In this document: piece after piece, positions 48,535 through 56,346 of the stretch
Layout: each line of letters opens with the position of its first letter
Position numbering within the stretch: position 1 is the first letter of the stretch
DNA from: Actinophytocola gossypii
GTDB lineage: Bacteria > Actinomycetota > Actinomycetes > Mycobacteriales > Pseudonocardiaceae
DNA: 64,000 nt
Assembly: GCF_025165815.1 (NCBI RefSeq)
Contig: NZ_JAFFZE010000016.1
Location: 402,047 to 466,046 of the forward strand
Reading direction: 5' to 3'
The notes under the pieces: model-generated
Databases searched by the model: none
What the model was told of the DNA's origin: nothing
Seen by the model: only the letters and a program-made list of their open reading frames with translations
Position numbers and translations under genes: made by a program

Positions 48535-49308
48535 TCAGTTCTTGTCGTCGGGTTCGGCTTCGGACACCTCGGCGGGCTCGAACCAGTCGGCCTGCGCCTC
48601 CTCGGCCGGCGCGGCGGCACCGCCGGGCTCGTGGTCGGTGACGGCCACCAGCGCCGCGCGCACCACCCGGTCGCCGAAGCGGTAGCCGCGGCGCAGTACG
48701 GCGGTGACCGTCGGGCCGCTGACGTCCGGCGACGTGTCGTGCTGGACGGCCTCGTGCACCGACGGGTCGAACGGCTCACCGTCGTGCCCGAAGGACTCCA
48801 GGCCGACGCGGTCGAGGGTGACCACGAGCTTGTCGGCCACCGCCTTGAACGCGCCGGTCAGGTCGCCGTGCTGGGCCGCGCGCTCGATGTCGTCGAGCAC
48901 CGGCAGCAGCTCGGTGGCCACGGACGCCTTCGCCCGGGCGGTCTCGGCCTCCCGGTCGCGGTCGATCCGCTTGCGGTAGTTGGCGTACTCGGCCTGCAAC
49001 CGCTGCAGGTCGGCGGTGCGCTCGTCGAGCTGCGCCTTGAGCTCGGCCTCCTGGCCGGGGGCCTCGACCGGGGCCGCCTGCTCCGGCAGGGGCTCGGTGC
49101 CCGGCTCGGTGACGGGCTCGGTGACGGGCTCCGTGACGGGCTCCGTGACGGGTGCCGGCTCGCCGGTGGCGGCCGCCGGCTCCTCCGGCGGCCGCACCTG
49201 CCCGGTCAGCGGGTCGATTCGACGGCGGTCGCGCACGACGACTCGCGGCTCCTCTCCGGGATCGGCTCCGAGCCCCTCGGGGCTCCCGCCGGGTCGTTCC
49301 GAGGTCAC
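48535..49308 (-). CDS. grpE: GrpE nucleotide exchange factor
   Basis: GrpE releases ADP from DnaK. The 257-aa protein has a long acidic N-terminal region (1-90) containing tandem PVTE repeats (about residues 52-75), then a coiled-coil ([20 protein letters not shown]) and the beta-domain with [14 protein letters not shown] and [24 protein letters not shown]. The repeats are encoded by a 12-bp unit and probably vary in number between strains. The GTG at 49306-49308 overlaps the dnaK stop (GTGA). The N-terminal extension is longer than in E. coli but usual for actinobacteria. Confidence 0.96.
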   Translation of the reverse strand: MTSERPGGSPEGLGADPGEEPRVVVRDRRRIDPLTGQVRPPEEPAAATGEPAPVTEPVTEPVTEPVTEPGTEPLPEQAAPVEAPGQEAELKAQLDERTADLQRLQAEYANYRKRIDRDREAETARAKASVATELLPVLDDIERAAQHGDLTGAFKAVADKLVVTLDRVGLESFGHDGEPFDPSVHEAVQHDTSPDVSGPTVTAVLRRGYRFGDRVVRAALVAVTDHEPGGAAAPAEEAQADWFEPAEVSEAEPDDKN

Positions 49309-51170
49309 TTCTTGCCGTCCTCGTCGACGATCTCGGCGTCCACGACATCCTCGGCACCCTGGCCGGACTGGCCGCCCGGCTGCTCACCGCCCGGCGCGTC
49401 GGCGCCGCCCTCGCCGCCCGGCTGGGCGCCGGTCTGGGCGTACATCGCCGAGCCCATGGCCTGCGACTCGGTGGCGAGCTTCTCCATCGCGGTCTTGATG
49501 GCCGCGGTGTCGGTGCCCTTGAGGGACTCCTGCGCCTCGGCGATCGCGGCGTTGACCTTGTCCTTGACCTCGCCCGGGATCTTCTCGTCGTTGTCCTTGA
49601 CGAACTTCTCCGTCTGGTAGACGAGCGTCTCGGCCTGGTTGCGGACCTCGGCCTCCTCGCGACGGCGCTTGTCCTCCTCGGCGTGCGCCTCGGCGTCCTT
49701 GACCATGCGGTCGATGTCGTCCTTCGGCAGCGCGGAGCCGCCGGTGATGGTCATCGACTGCTCCTTGCCGGTGCCCAGGTCCTTCGCGTTGACGTGCACG
49801 ATGCCGTTCGCGTCGATGTCGAAGGTGACCTCGATCTGCGGGACGCCGCGGGGTGCCGGCGGGATGCCGGTGAGGTCGAAGGTGCCCAGCTTCTTGTTGT
49901 GCACCGCGATCTCGCGCTCACCCTGGAAGACCTGGATGCCGACGGTGGTCTGGCCGTCGTCGGCGGTGGAGAAGATCTCCGACCGCTTGGTGGGGATGGT
50001 CGTGTTCCGCTCGATGAGCTTGGTGAACACGCCGCCCTTGGTCTCGATGCCCAGCGACAGCGGGGTGACGTCCAGCAGCAACACGTCCTTGACGTCGCCG
50101 CGCAGCACGCCGGCCTGCAGGGTCGCGCCGATCGCGACGACCTCGTCCGGGTTGACGCCCTTGTTCGGCTCCTGGCCGCCGGTCAGCTCCTTGACCAGGT
50201 CGGACACCGCGGGCATCCGGGTGGAGCCGCCGACCAGGACCACGTGGTCGATGTCGCCGACCTTGATGCCGGCGTCCTTGATCACGTTGTTGAACGGCGA
50301 CCGGGTGCGGTCCAGCAGGTCGCTGGTGATCCGCTGGAACTCGGCGCGGGTCAGCGTCTCGTCGAGGAACATCGGGTTCTTCTCGGCGTCGACGGTGATG
50401 TACGGCAGGTTGATGTTGGCGCTGTTCGAGCTGGACAGCTCGATCTTGGCCTTCTCCGCCGCCTCGCGGATGCGCTGCAGCGCCATCTTGTCCTTGTTCA
50501 GGTCGATGCCGTTGGACTGCTTGAACTTGTCCACCAGCCAGTCGACGATGCGCTGGTCCCAGTCGTCGCCACCGAGGTGGTTGTCGCCGGACGTCGCGCG
50601 GACCTCGACCACGCCCTCGCCGATCTCCAGCAGGGACACGTCGAACGTGCCGCCGCCGAGGTCGAAGACGAGGATGGTCTGCTCCTTCTCGCCCTTGTCC
50701 AGGCCGTAGGCCAGGGCGGCCGCGGTCGGCTCGTTGACGATCCGCAGCACGTTCAGGCCGGCGATCTGCCCGGCCTCCTTGGTGGCCTGCCGCTGGGCGT
50801 CCTCGAAGTAGGCGGGCACGGTGATCACCGCGTCGGTGACCGTGTCGCCGAGGTAGGCCTCCGCGTCGCGCTTGAGCTTCATCAGCACGCGCGCGCTGAT
50901 CTCCTGCGCGGAGTACGCCTTGCCGTCGACCTCGGTCTTCCAGTCGGTGCCCATGTGCCGCTTGACCGAGCGGACCGTGCGGTCCACGTTGGTCACGGCC
51001 TGGTTCTTCGCCGGCTGGCCGACGAGCACCTCGCCGTTCTTGGCGAAGGCAACGACGGACGGGGTGGTCCGCGAACCCTCGGAGTTGGCGATCACCGTCG
51101 GCTCACCGCCCTCGAGGACGGCGACGACGGAGTTGGTCGTCCCCAGGTCGATACCGACCGCTCGCGCCAT
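49305..51170 (-). CDS. dnaK: DnaK chaperone (Hsp70)
   Basis: DnaK is the central ATP-dependent Hsp70. The 621-aa protein has the ATPase domain ([20 protein letters not shown], phosphate loops [17 protein letters not shown] and [12 protein letters not shown]), the substrate-binding domain from about 385 and a C-terminal lid ending with an acidic [15 protein letters not shown] tail. It is the first gene of the dnaK-grpE-dnaJ-hspR operon, coupled to grpE by a 4-bp overlap. Two HAIR elements lie 34-110 bp upstream, so HspR with DnaK controls its own operon. The ATG is at 51168-51170. Confidence 0.98.
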   Translation of the reverse strand: MARAVGIDLGTTNSVVAVLEGGEPTVIANSEGSRTTPSVVAFAKNGEVLVGQPAKNQAVTNVDRTVRSVKRHMGTDWKTEVDGKAYSAQEISARVLMKLKRDAEAYLGDTVTDAVITVPAYFEDAQRQATKEAGQIAGLNVLRIVNEPTAAALAYGLDKGEKEQTILVFDLGGGTFDVSLLEIGEGVVEVRATSGDNHLGGDDWDQRIVDWLVDKFKQSNGIDLNKDKMALQRIREAAEKAKIELSSSNSANINLPYITVDAEKNPMFLDETLTRAEFQRITSDLLDRTRSPFNNVIKDAGIKVGDIDHVVLVGGSTRMPAVSDLVKELTGGQEPNKGVNPDEVVAIGATLQAGVLRGDVKDVLLLDVTPLSLGIETKGGVFTKLIERNTTIPTKRSEIFSTADDGQTTVGIQVFQGEREIAVHNKKLGTFDLTGIPPAPRGVPQIEVTFDIDANGIVHVNAKDLGTGKEQSMTITGGSALPKDDIDRMVKDAEAHAEEDKRRREEAEVRNQAETLVYQTEKFVKDNDEKIPGEVKDKVNAAIAEAQESLKGTDTAAIKTAMEKLATESQAMGSAMYAQTGAQPGGEGGADAPGGEQPGGQSGQGAEDVVDAEIVDEDGKK

Positions 51171-51203
51171 GGTGGGTTTCCCTCCTGCTCTTTCTCTGGT
51201 TCG

Positions 51204-51224
51204 GTTGAGCCTGTACCGCTCAAG
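51204..51224 (-). promoter_or_regulatory. HAIR element 1 (HspR operator) upstream of dnaK
   Basis: GTTGAGC-N7-GCTCAAG fits the HspR operator CTTGAGT-N7-ACTCAAG, 34-54 bp before the dnaK start. It is one of a pair, the second lying 50 bp further on. Paired HAIR sites before dnaK are known in Streptomyces. Confidence 0.88.
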
Positions 51225-51259
51225 TCCGCGACAGCGATCCTACGCCTTGCCGATCTGGA

Positions 51260-51280
51260 CTTGAGCCCCCGGCGCTCAAC
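51260..51280 (-). promoter_or_regulatory. HAIR element 2 (HspR operator) upstream of dnaK
   Basis: CTTGAGC-N7-GCTCAAC is the second HAIR repeat in the dnaK leader, 90-110 bp before the start codon. The centre-to-centre distance to element 1 is 56 bp, about five helical turns, which would allow two HspR dimers to bind on one face. Confidence 0.88.
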
Positions 51281-51322
51281 CTTTCTGCTCCCTCAACGCG
51301 GGAGGGTGGCGAATGGTTCCCG

Positions 51323-52042
51323 TCAGGCTCGGTGGACGGTCACGTCGCCGCTGTCGGCCCGCAGGTGGAGCTCGTGCTCGGCGGTGTCGTCGCTGGTCAC
51401 GTCGCTGGTGACCTCGCCGCTGTCGGCGTTGGCGGTGACCTGGTACGTGCCGTCCGGAACGGCGACGTCGATGTCGCCACTGTCCGCGTCGACCCGGACG
51501 TCCGCGGGATCGGTGAGGGCGACGGTGGCGTTGCCGGAGTTCACCCGCACCTGGGCCGTGCCGCCGATGCCGTCCAGCTCGACGTTTCCGGAGCTCGCCT
51601 CGACGTTGACCGGGCCGGTCACGTCGCGGACGGTGACGTTGCCCGAGCTGGCCTGGACGTTGGCCTCGTCGACCCCGGTGACCTCGGCGTTGCCGGAGTC
51701 GAGGCTGCCGTCGACGGTGACCCCCTCCGGCACCACGACCTCGTAGTCGATCCAGCAGTCCTCGACCGGGCAGGGCGCCAGGGTCAGCACCCCGTTCTCG
51801 ACGCGGTGGGTGGTGTCCGGCTGCTCGTCCTCGTAGTGGATCACCCGCTTGACCGTCGGCGCGTCACCGGTCGTGATGGTGACGTTGCCGGCGTCGTTGT
51901 CGAACAGAACGCTGGTGACGTCGCCGGTGATCCCGGTCTCGTCGGTGGCCTTCTCCTTGGTGATGTCCCACCCGCACGCGCTCAGCACGCCCAGCCCGGC
52001 CAGCACCACCGCGCCACCCGCGACCACTCGACCGATGCCCAT
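51323..52042 (-). CDS. DUF4097 beta-helix lipoprotein, 239 aa
   Basis: A lipoprotein signal (VVLAGLGVLSACGWD, cysteine at residue 23) is followed by short repeated beta strands such as VTVDGSLDSGNAEVTGVDEA and VEASSGNVELDGIGG, plus VRVDADSGDIDVAVPDGTYQ: the DUF4097 (DUF4098-like) right-handed parallel beta-helix. The SSGNV and DSGD repeats (at least five) mark successive coils. Such proteins are cell-surface exposed and of unknown function. One disulfide is likely (CPVEDCW). The ATG at 52040-52042 follows GGGG; it is divergent from the MFS gene. No operon partner is visible. Confidence 0.85.
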   Translation of the reverse strand: MGIGRVVAGGAVVLAGLGVLSACGWDITKEKATDETGITGDVTSVLFDNDAGNVTITTGDAPTVKRVIHYEDEQPDTTHRVENGVLTLAPCPVEDCWIDYEVVVPEGVTVDGSLDSGNAEVTGVDEANVQASSGNVTVRDVTGPVNVEASSGNVELDGIGGTAQVRVNSGNATVALTDPADVRVDADSGDIDVAVPDGTYQVTANADSGEVTSDVTSDDTAEHELHLRADSGDVTVHRA

Positions 52043-52168
52043 GTCAGAACCCCTTTTGCTCAGTCTTCCTGCGTCGACTCGACGCTATGGCCCCGGGGGT
52101 CGCGGGAACATCCGGGACGCCCCCGAGCCGGACCGGGGGTTGTCCCCCATCGGGCTACCGTGCCGGGC

Positions 52169-53368
52169 ATGGCGCGACGCTGGCTCATCCTCGTGGTCGG
52201 GGTCGTGGCCCAGGCGACGACGTCGAGTTTCCTGTACGGGCTGCCGTTCCTGATCCCGGAGCTGCGGGCGTCGCACGGGGTGTCGCTGACCGAGGCGGGC
52301 CTGCTGGTGTCGGCGCCGCTGCTGGGGTTGCTGTGCGCGCTGGTGGCGTGGGGCGCTGCGGCGGACCGCTACGGCGAGCGGCTGGTGATGGCGGCCGGGC
52401 TGCTCGCCAACGGGGTGCTGCTGGCGGCGGCGCTGTTCCTGCCGGGGCTGGTGCTGTTCGGGTGCGGGCTGCTGCTGGCCGGCGCGGCGGGGGCGTCGGT
52501 GAACGCGGCCAGCGGGCGGGTGGTGCTGGGGTGGTTCTCGGCGCGGGAACGCGGCCTGGCGATGGGCCTGCGGCAGACCGCGCAGCCACTCGGTCTCGGC
52601 CTGGCGGCGGCGACCCTGCCGGTGCTCGGCGAACGGTTTGGTGCCGTGGTGGCGCTGGCGCTGCCGGCGGGGTTGTGCGTGCTGGCCGGCGTGCTGGTGC
52701 TGGTGGTGGTCGTGGATCCACCGCGGCCGCCGCGCCCCGCGGTCACGTCGTCGCCGTACCGGGCCGGCCCGAGGGCGACGCTGCTGCGCCTGCACGCGGC
52801 GAGCGCGCTGCTGGTGGGGCCGCAGTTCGTGGCGGCGACGTTCGCGGTGACGTTCCTGGTGTCGGAGCGCGGGTGGAGCCCGGTGGACGCCGGCCGGCTG
52901 GTGGCGGTGGTGCAGGTGGTCGGGGCCGCGGGCCGGATCGTGGCCGGGGTGTGGTCGGACCGGGTGGGTAACCGGCTGGGGCCGATGCGGGTGATCGCCG
53001 TGCTGGCGCTGGTGACGATGGTGGCGTGGTCGGTGGGGGACGTACTTGGTTCGTGGCTGGCGGTGGCCGGGCTGGTGGCGGCGCTGGTGGTGTCGGTGAC
53101 GGACAACGGCCTCGGCTTCACGGCGACCGCGGAGCTGGCCGGGCCGTTCTGGGCCGGACGGGCGCTCGGGGTGCAGAACACGGGCCAGAACGCGGTGGCG
53201 ATGGTGGCCGCGCCGGCGTTCGGGGCGTTGATCACGGCGTTCGGGTACCCGGTGGCGCTGGCGGTGGCGGCCGTGTTCCCGCTGGCCGGGGCGGTGCTGA
53301 CGCCGGTGGCCGGGGAGCGCCGGCTAGCGGCTGGTGTCGATGCGGTGGAAGTTGAGGTACGCCCGTGA
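52169..53368 (+). CDS. MFS transporter, 399 aa
   Basis: Twelve hydrophobic segments and the MFS cytoplasmic-loop motif ([21 protein letters not shown], and [11 protein letters not shown] in the second half) mark a major facilitator. The N-terminal [20 protein letters not shown] is typical of actinobacterial MFS proteins resembling the CynX/NimT or oxalate/formate type. Substrate cannot be inferred. The ATG at 52169 is the start. Its last 45 bp overlap the 3' end of dcd on the opposite strand. It is divergent from the DUF4097 gene. Confidence 0.88.
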   Translation: MARRWLILVVGVVAQATTSSFLYGLPFLIPELRASHGVSLTEAGLLVSAPLLGLLCALVAWGAAADRYGERLVMAAGLLANGVLLAAALFLPGLVLFGCGLLLAGAAGASVNAASGRVVLGWFSARERGLAMGLRQTAQPLGLGLAAATLPVLGERFGAVVALALPAGLCVLAGVLVLVVVVDPPRPPRPAVTSSPYRAGPRATLLRLHAASALLVGPQFVAATFAVTFLVSERGWSPVDAGRLVAVVQVVGAAGRIVAGVWSDRVGNRLGPMRVIAVLALVTMVAWSVGDVLGSWLAVAGLVAALVVSVTDNGLGFTATAELAGPFWAGRALGVQNTGQNAVAMVAAPAFGALITAFGYPVALAVAAVFPLAGAVLTPVAGERRLAAGVDAVEVEVRP

Positions 53369-53905
53369 GGGGGTGGGGCCGCGCTGGCCCTGGTAGCGGG
53401 AGCCGGCGGCGGTGGAGCCGTAGGGGTTCTCGGCGGCGCTGGAGAGGCGGAAGAGGCAGAGCTGGCCGATCTTCATGCCGGGCCACAGGGTGATGGGGAG
53501 GTTGGCGACGTTGGAGAGTTCGAGCGTGATGTGCCCCTCGAACCCCGGGTCGATGAAGCCGGCGGTCGAGTGGGTCAGCAGACCAAGCCGCCCCAGACTC
53601 GACTTGCCCTCGAGCCGTCCGGCGAGGTCGTCCGGCAGCGCGACGGCCTCGAAGGTCGACCCGAGCACGAACTCACCCGGGTGGAGGACGAACGGTCCGT
53701 CGTCCCCCGCCTCGACGAGGGTGGTCAGGTCGTCCTGCTGCTGACTGGGGTCGATGTGGGTGTACCTGGTGTTGTTGAAGACCCGGAAGTACCGGTCCAG
53801 CCGCACGTCGACACTGGACGGCTGCACCATGGCGTCGTCACAGGGGTCGATCCGCAGGCGCCCGTCCGCGAGTTCCGCGCGGAGGTCCCGATCACTCAGC
53901 AACAC
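53324..53905 (-). CDS. dcd: dCTP deaminase
   Basis: Dcd converts dCTP to dUTP; the actinobacterial form (as in M. tuberculosis) also hydrolyses dUTP to dUMP, so it feeds dTMP synthesis directly. The 193-aa trimeric enzyme shows [20 protein letters not shown], the active-site [30 protein letters not shown] with the catalytic serine/glutamate, [21 protein letters not shown], and [12 protein letters not shown]. The ATG is at 53903-53905. The tRNA-Gly gene lies 59 bp upstream, divergent, and the 3' end runs into the MFS gene by 45 bp. Confidence 0.96.
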   Translation of the reverse strand: MLLSDRDLRAELADGRLRIDPCDDAMVQPSSVDVRLDRYFRVFNNTRYTHIDPSQQQDDLTTLVEAGDDGPFVLHPGEFVLGSTFEAVALPDDLAGRLEGKSSLGRLGLLTHSTAGFIDPGFEGHITLELSNVANLPITLWPGMKIGQLCLFRLSSAAENPYGSTAAGSRYQGQRGPTPSRAYLNFHRIDTSR

Positions 53906-53964
53906 CCGCTCACCCTAGCCACAGCCACCGTGTAGCATCAGCGATGCCCCGCCGCCGGGGCCCT

Positions 53965-54038
53965 GCGGATGTAGTTCAATGGTAGAACATCAGCTTCCCA
54001 AGCTGAGAACGCGGGTTCGATTCCCGTCATCCGCTCCA
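53965..54038 (+). tRNA. tRNA-Gly (anticodon CCC), 3' CCA encoded
   Basis: A cloverleaf can be drawn: acceptor GCGGATG/CATCCGC, D arm with GTTC...GAAC and TGGTA, anticodon stem CAGC/GCTG with loop TTCCCAA (anticodon CCC), T arm GCGGG/CCCGT-type with GGTTCGATTCC, and TCCA at the 3' end. It reads GGG. Discriminator is U, normal for glycine. The gene is the likely attachment site for the element remnant that follows; the 3' half contains a 12-bp sequence repeated at 54231. Confidence 0.95.
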
Positions 54039-54042
54039 CGCC

Positions 54043-54086
54043 AGAAGCCCCAGGTCACAGGTAGTCCATTGTGAACTGGGGCTTCT
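54043..54086. terminator. Long hairpin downstream of tRNA-Gly
   Basis: Perfect 11-nt arms AGAAGCCCCAG (54043-54053) and CTGGGGCTTCT (54076-54086) flank a 22-nt loop, starting 5 nt after the CCA. It probably ends tRNA transcription; being next to an att site it could also take part in integrase binding. The 447-bp gap 54039-54485 has no other structure apart from the 12-bp copy of the tRNA 3' end (54231-54242). Confidence 0.6.
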
Positions 54087-54230
54087 GTCATCTTGTAACG
54101 AGCAACACCGTCGTGCCCCTCACGTGCCCCTATTGCCCCCCACCCGAGTACGTGGGTTCCGAGGGCACCACGCCTGCATGCCCGCGCGTTCCTCGGCGCG
54201 ACGTCGAGCGCAGCGCGCCACACGAAAGGC

Positions 54231-54242
54231 CATCCGCTCCAC
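54231..54242 (+). repeat. 12-bp repeat of the tRNA-Gly 3' end (possible att remnant)
   Basis: CATCCGCTCCAC here equals bases 54028-54039, the last acceptor bases, discriminator, CCA and one following base of tRNA-Gly. Flanks differ. Integrative elements duplicate the 3' end of the target tRNA, so this may be a short remnant of att sequence; chance is possible at 12 bp. Confidence 0.35.
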
Positions 54243-54485
54243 CCGCTGAACACTGCCCCGTTCAGGATGGTTCTCTCGTTTCAAGGCGTCCCTGTCGGGC
54301 CAACTACAGCACTGACACTGAAGGTCACTCGTCACTCGTGGACACTGGTGGACACACAGTCAGCCACGCAATAGAAGCGTTCGGGCCTACGACACGCCGC
54401 CATACTCGCTCGGCGGACGGGGTGACGTCTGCTACGGTTCTCTCTGTCGCCCACTACATGAGCGTTCAGACTGGAGGTGAGGTCG

Positions 54486-54917
54486 TTGCCCAAGTTCGAG
54501 GTGTTCACCAAGCGCATGGTCCCGCTTGCTGAGAAGCCATACGTGACCATCCAGAAGCGCGGCAACCTCGCGCTCAACAAGTCAGCTCATGCAGCGTTGG
54601 GAGAGCCGAAAGCAGTGGAACTGCTCTTCGACCCTGAGGCGAAGGTCATCGGCTTTAGAGCGATCGAAACCGACGTGGAGCACGCGTACCCGATTCGCAG
54701 CCAAGGCGGCAAGGACATCGGGCCTTATCTGGTTGCGGGCACCGCGTTCACCAAGTACTACGGCATCGACACGACAATGGCGCGGCGGTTCCCCGCAACG
54801 ATGGACGATGGCGTCCTATGCATTGACTTGAGCCAGCCAGGCACTGTCGTCAGTAGCAACCGAAAAGGCCGCGGGCGCCACCAGCAAGGTGATGACCAGC
54901 CCGCGGCCGAACGGTAG
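54486..54917 (+). CDS. Conserved protein of actinomycete integrative elements, 143 aa
   Basis: The protein (LPKFEVFTKRMVPLAEKPYV at the start) has conserved parts QKRGNLALNKSAHAALGEPK, VELLFDPEAKVIGFRAIE, EHAYPIRSQGG and PYLVAGTAFTKYYGIDT; comparable proteins are common beside actinomycete integrases and in phage-like regions. It looks like a small beta-rich DNA- or RNA-associated protein, perhaps with the AbrB/swapped-hairpin-like alternation, but function is unknown. A TTG start at 54486 is favoured because GGAGGTGA lies 8 bp upstream; a GTG at 54477 is in frame. GC content is lower than the neighbours. Confidence 0.75.
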   Translation: MPKFEVFTKRMVPLAEKPYVTIQKRGNLALNKSAHAALGEPKAVELLFDPEAKVIGFRAIETDVEHAYPIRSQGGKDIGPYLVAGTAFTKYYGIDTTMARRFPATMDDGVLCIDLSQPGTVVSSNRKGRGRHQQGDDQPAAER

Positions 54918-54935
54918 AGGTCTCCCCGAGAGGTT

Positions 54936-55001
54936 GCCGTCCAGGTACGACGGAACCTTGGTGGCATGGGAGAGGGGTGGGGCGCCGTCCAGGTACGACG
55001 G
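54936..55001. repeat. Two copies of an 18-bp element between the element gene and the integrase
   Basis: GCCGTCCAGGTACGACGG occurs at 54936-54953 and 54984-55001, 48 bp apart. Each copy is itself an imperfect palindrome (CCGTC-N7-GACGG). They sit just before the 3' end of the integrase gene and may be arm-type sites for the integrase or operator sites. The first is also preceded by CGAGAGGTT and the second by GAGAGGGGT, so the repeat may be longer and diverged. Both are exact over 18 bp. Confidence 0.8.
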
Positions 55002-55033
55002 GCCCCACCCACTTACCTCTCCCGTTGATCGTA

Positions 55034-55052
55034 CCCCCTCTTGTCGAGGGGG
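55034..55052. terminator. Hairpin between the element gene and the integrase remnant
   Basis: Arms CCCCCTC (55034-55040) and GAGGGGG (55046-55052) flank a 5-nt loop. It lies between the 3' ends of convergent genes (54486 and the integrase), a usual place for a shared terminator. There is no T-tract. Confidence 0.55.
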
Positions 55053-55072
55053 AATCGCCCAGCCACGCCGAC

Positions 55073-55645
55073 CTACTCGCGTTTTCCCAGGTCTAGGTGG
55101 TTGTCAACCAGCCGGGACAGTCGGCTCGCGATCGCCTGATCAGCCTCACTACTCGCATGTTGGTAGATGAGCGCGGCCCGCATGTCGTCGTGGCCCATGC
55201 GCGTCATGAGGTCTCGCGTTGAGGTTCCTGCCTGTGCCGCCCAGGTGTTGCCCGCGTGCCGCAGGTCGTGGAAGTGCAGGCCGGTGAGCCTCATCTTCGT
55301 GACCGTGGCTGTCCACTTCACCCGCTGGTTGAAGTTCGGCCGTCGCAGCGCCCCGCCGTTCTCGCCGGTGAATACGAGCGCGTCTCGCGACCCCTTAGTG
55401 TAGGTCTCCAGGTGCCGGAGGATGTCCGGCCGGACAGCGGTCGGCAGCGTGAGCGTCCGCGCGCCCGCCTTCGACTTTGGCGGGCCGACGATGAGCCCTT
55501 TCTCCGTCGACTCGACGAACGCGCGGGTGATGCGCACCCAGCTCGCGTCCTCGGCGATGTCGCACCGTCGCAGCGCCGACACCTCACCCCACCGGAGTGA
55601 AGCGAACGCGGCCAGGAGAACCATGGCCCGGAACCGCGCGGGCAT
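55073..55645 (-). pseudogene. Tyrosine recombinase (integrase), N-terminus lost
   Basis: The catalytic half of a phage-type integrase: AFASLRWGEVSALRR with the first catalytic arginine, HFHDLRHAGNTWAAQAG (HxxR), MGHDDMRAALIYQHAS with the histidine and the tyrosine nucleophile. The N-terminal arm-binding and core-binding domains (about 150-180 residues) are missing. The first plausible start, ATG at 55643-55645 (MPARFRAMVLLA), coincides with the join to the GNAT fragment, so the gene has been cut. It points to tRNA-Gly. Without the core-binding domain it should be inactive. Confidence 0.85.
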
Positions 55646-55904
55646 GCCGGAGGCGTGGGGGCGTGGGTACGCCGCCGAGGCGGGTGCGGCGGCACTCGGC
55701 TGGTTCGCCGGCGCGTTTCCTGGTGAGCCGGTGGTGCTCTGCACCCAGACCGCCAACGATCGGGCCAGGCGCGTCGCGGTGAAGTTGGGCTTCAGTGAGG
55801 TGGAGCGGTTCGAGGAGTTCGGCGCCGAGCAGTGGTTCGGGGTGTGGTCAGGAGTCGTAGCTGGCGACGGGGTCGACCCGGACCGGCGGCTCCTGGAGGG
55901 CTAG
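55645..55904 (+). pseudogene. GNAT acetyltransferase C-terminal fragment
   Basis: The plus-strand frame PEAWGRGYAAEAGAAALGWF carries the acetyl-CoA-binding motif of GNAT enzymes (Q/RxxGxG/A as WGRGYA), then VVLCTQTANDRARRVAVKLG, FSEVERFEEFG. The N-terminal half of the domain is missing; the frame continues upstream only as antisense of the integrase. It thus begins at the recombination join near 55646. It overlaps the 3' end of the next minus-strand gene by 57 bp. A full copy of this GNAT may exist elsewhere or may have been broken by the element. Confidence 0.75.
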
Positions 55905-56120
55905 TTCGCGGGCGATGTCGGGGATCTCGGGGTCCGCGAGGAATCCCTGGTAGTCCTCTTCCTTCCAGTCGAAGAACACCCAGATTCGGTCGGGGTCCTC
56001 CGGGTCCCGGAACAGGTGGGCGCCCTTGCATCCGTGCTCCCTTCTCTTCTCGACGCCTCTGGTCGAGAAGGTCTCCACGAACCGGTCGAAGTCGGCGGCC
56101 CGGACGACGGTGACGATCAT
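55848..56120 (-). CDS. Small dimeric alpha/beta barrel (ABM-like) protein, 90 aa
   Basis: The protein MIVTVVRAADFDRFVETFST has the strand/helix pattern of small ferredoxin-like proteins such as antibiotic-biosynthesis monooxygenases and related cyclases: GCKGAHLFRDPEDPDRIWVF, FDWKEEDYQGFLADPEIPDI. No catalytic residues are clear. The ATG at 56118-56120 follows GGAGGAG. It overlaps the truncated GNAT fragment by 57 bp at its 3' end, another sign that the fragment is not a functional gene. The role is unknown. Confidence 0.75.
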   Translation of the reverse strand: MIVTVVRAADFDRFVETFSTRGVEKRREHGCKGAHLFRDPEDPDRIWVFFDWKEEDYQGFLADPEIPDIARELALQEPPVRVDPVASYDS

Positions 56121-56254
56121 GGCTCCTCCAACTGACGGCGATTCCCCCGCGGGTCGAAATCCAGTTGTGTGCGGGAGCGTCATGGCATAGATGTTGCCGC
56201 CTGGGCTCCGGTGGCAGGACCTGGGGCCACGACACCGAGAGGAGGGATAAGCCG

Positions 56255-56308
56255 ATGCTTCCCAAGATCATTGCGCTTGTGTTCTCCGGAGGCGCGAACC
56301 GCACCTGA
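56255..56308 (+). CDS. Possible 17-aa peptide gene in the leader of the next GNAT gene
   Basis: In the 226-bp gap 56121-56346 an ATG (56255) is preceded by GAGGAGGG at a good distance and opens a 17-residue frame MLPKIIALVFSGGANRT ending in TGA at 56306-56308. The ribosome binding site is one of the strongest in the window. The peptide has a hydrophobic middle and may be a leader or uORF for the GNAT gene that starts 38 bp further. No family is recognised; coding is inferred only from the start site. Confidence 0.4.
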   Translation: MLPKIIALVFSGGANRT

Positions 56309-56346
56309 TCCGGAGCGGGCAGGCGCCTTCGAAACCGGAGTGTGCC

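Larger units (their letters stand above)
54028..55646. mobile_element. Remnant of a tRNA-Gly-integrated element (AICE or prophage-like)
   Basis: The region has the marks of a decayed integrative element: a tRNA gene at its left end, DNA of lower GC than its neighbours (about 60%), a conserved gene often found beside actinomycete integrases (54486), paired repeats near the integrase (54936, 54984), and a tyrosine integrase gene (55073) pointing to the tRNA but cut at its 5' end by a junction near 55646 with an unrelated acetyltransferase fragment. No replication, transfer or excisionase gene remains. The right att site was not found. The left boundary is set at the tRNA 3' end. Confidence 0.6.

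Noticed and set aside
53990-54253. Minus-strand 87-codon frame across tRNA-Gly
   Set aside because: Its end is the well-known false peptide produced by translating a tRNA gene antisense.
54332-54580. Minus-strand 82-codon frame in the element region
   Set aside because: It overlaps the conserved 143-aa gene antisense and has no ribosome binding site or recognisable domain.
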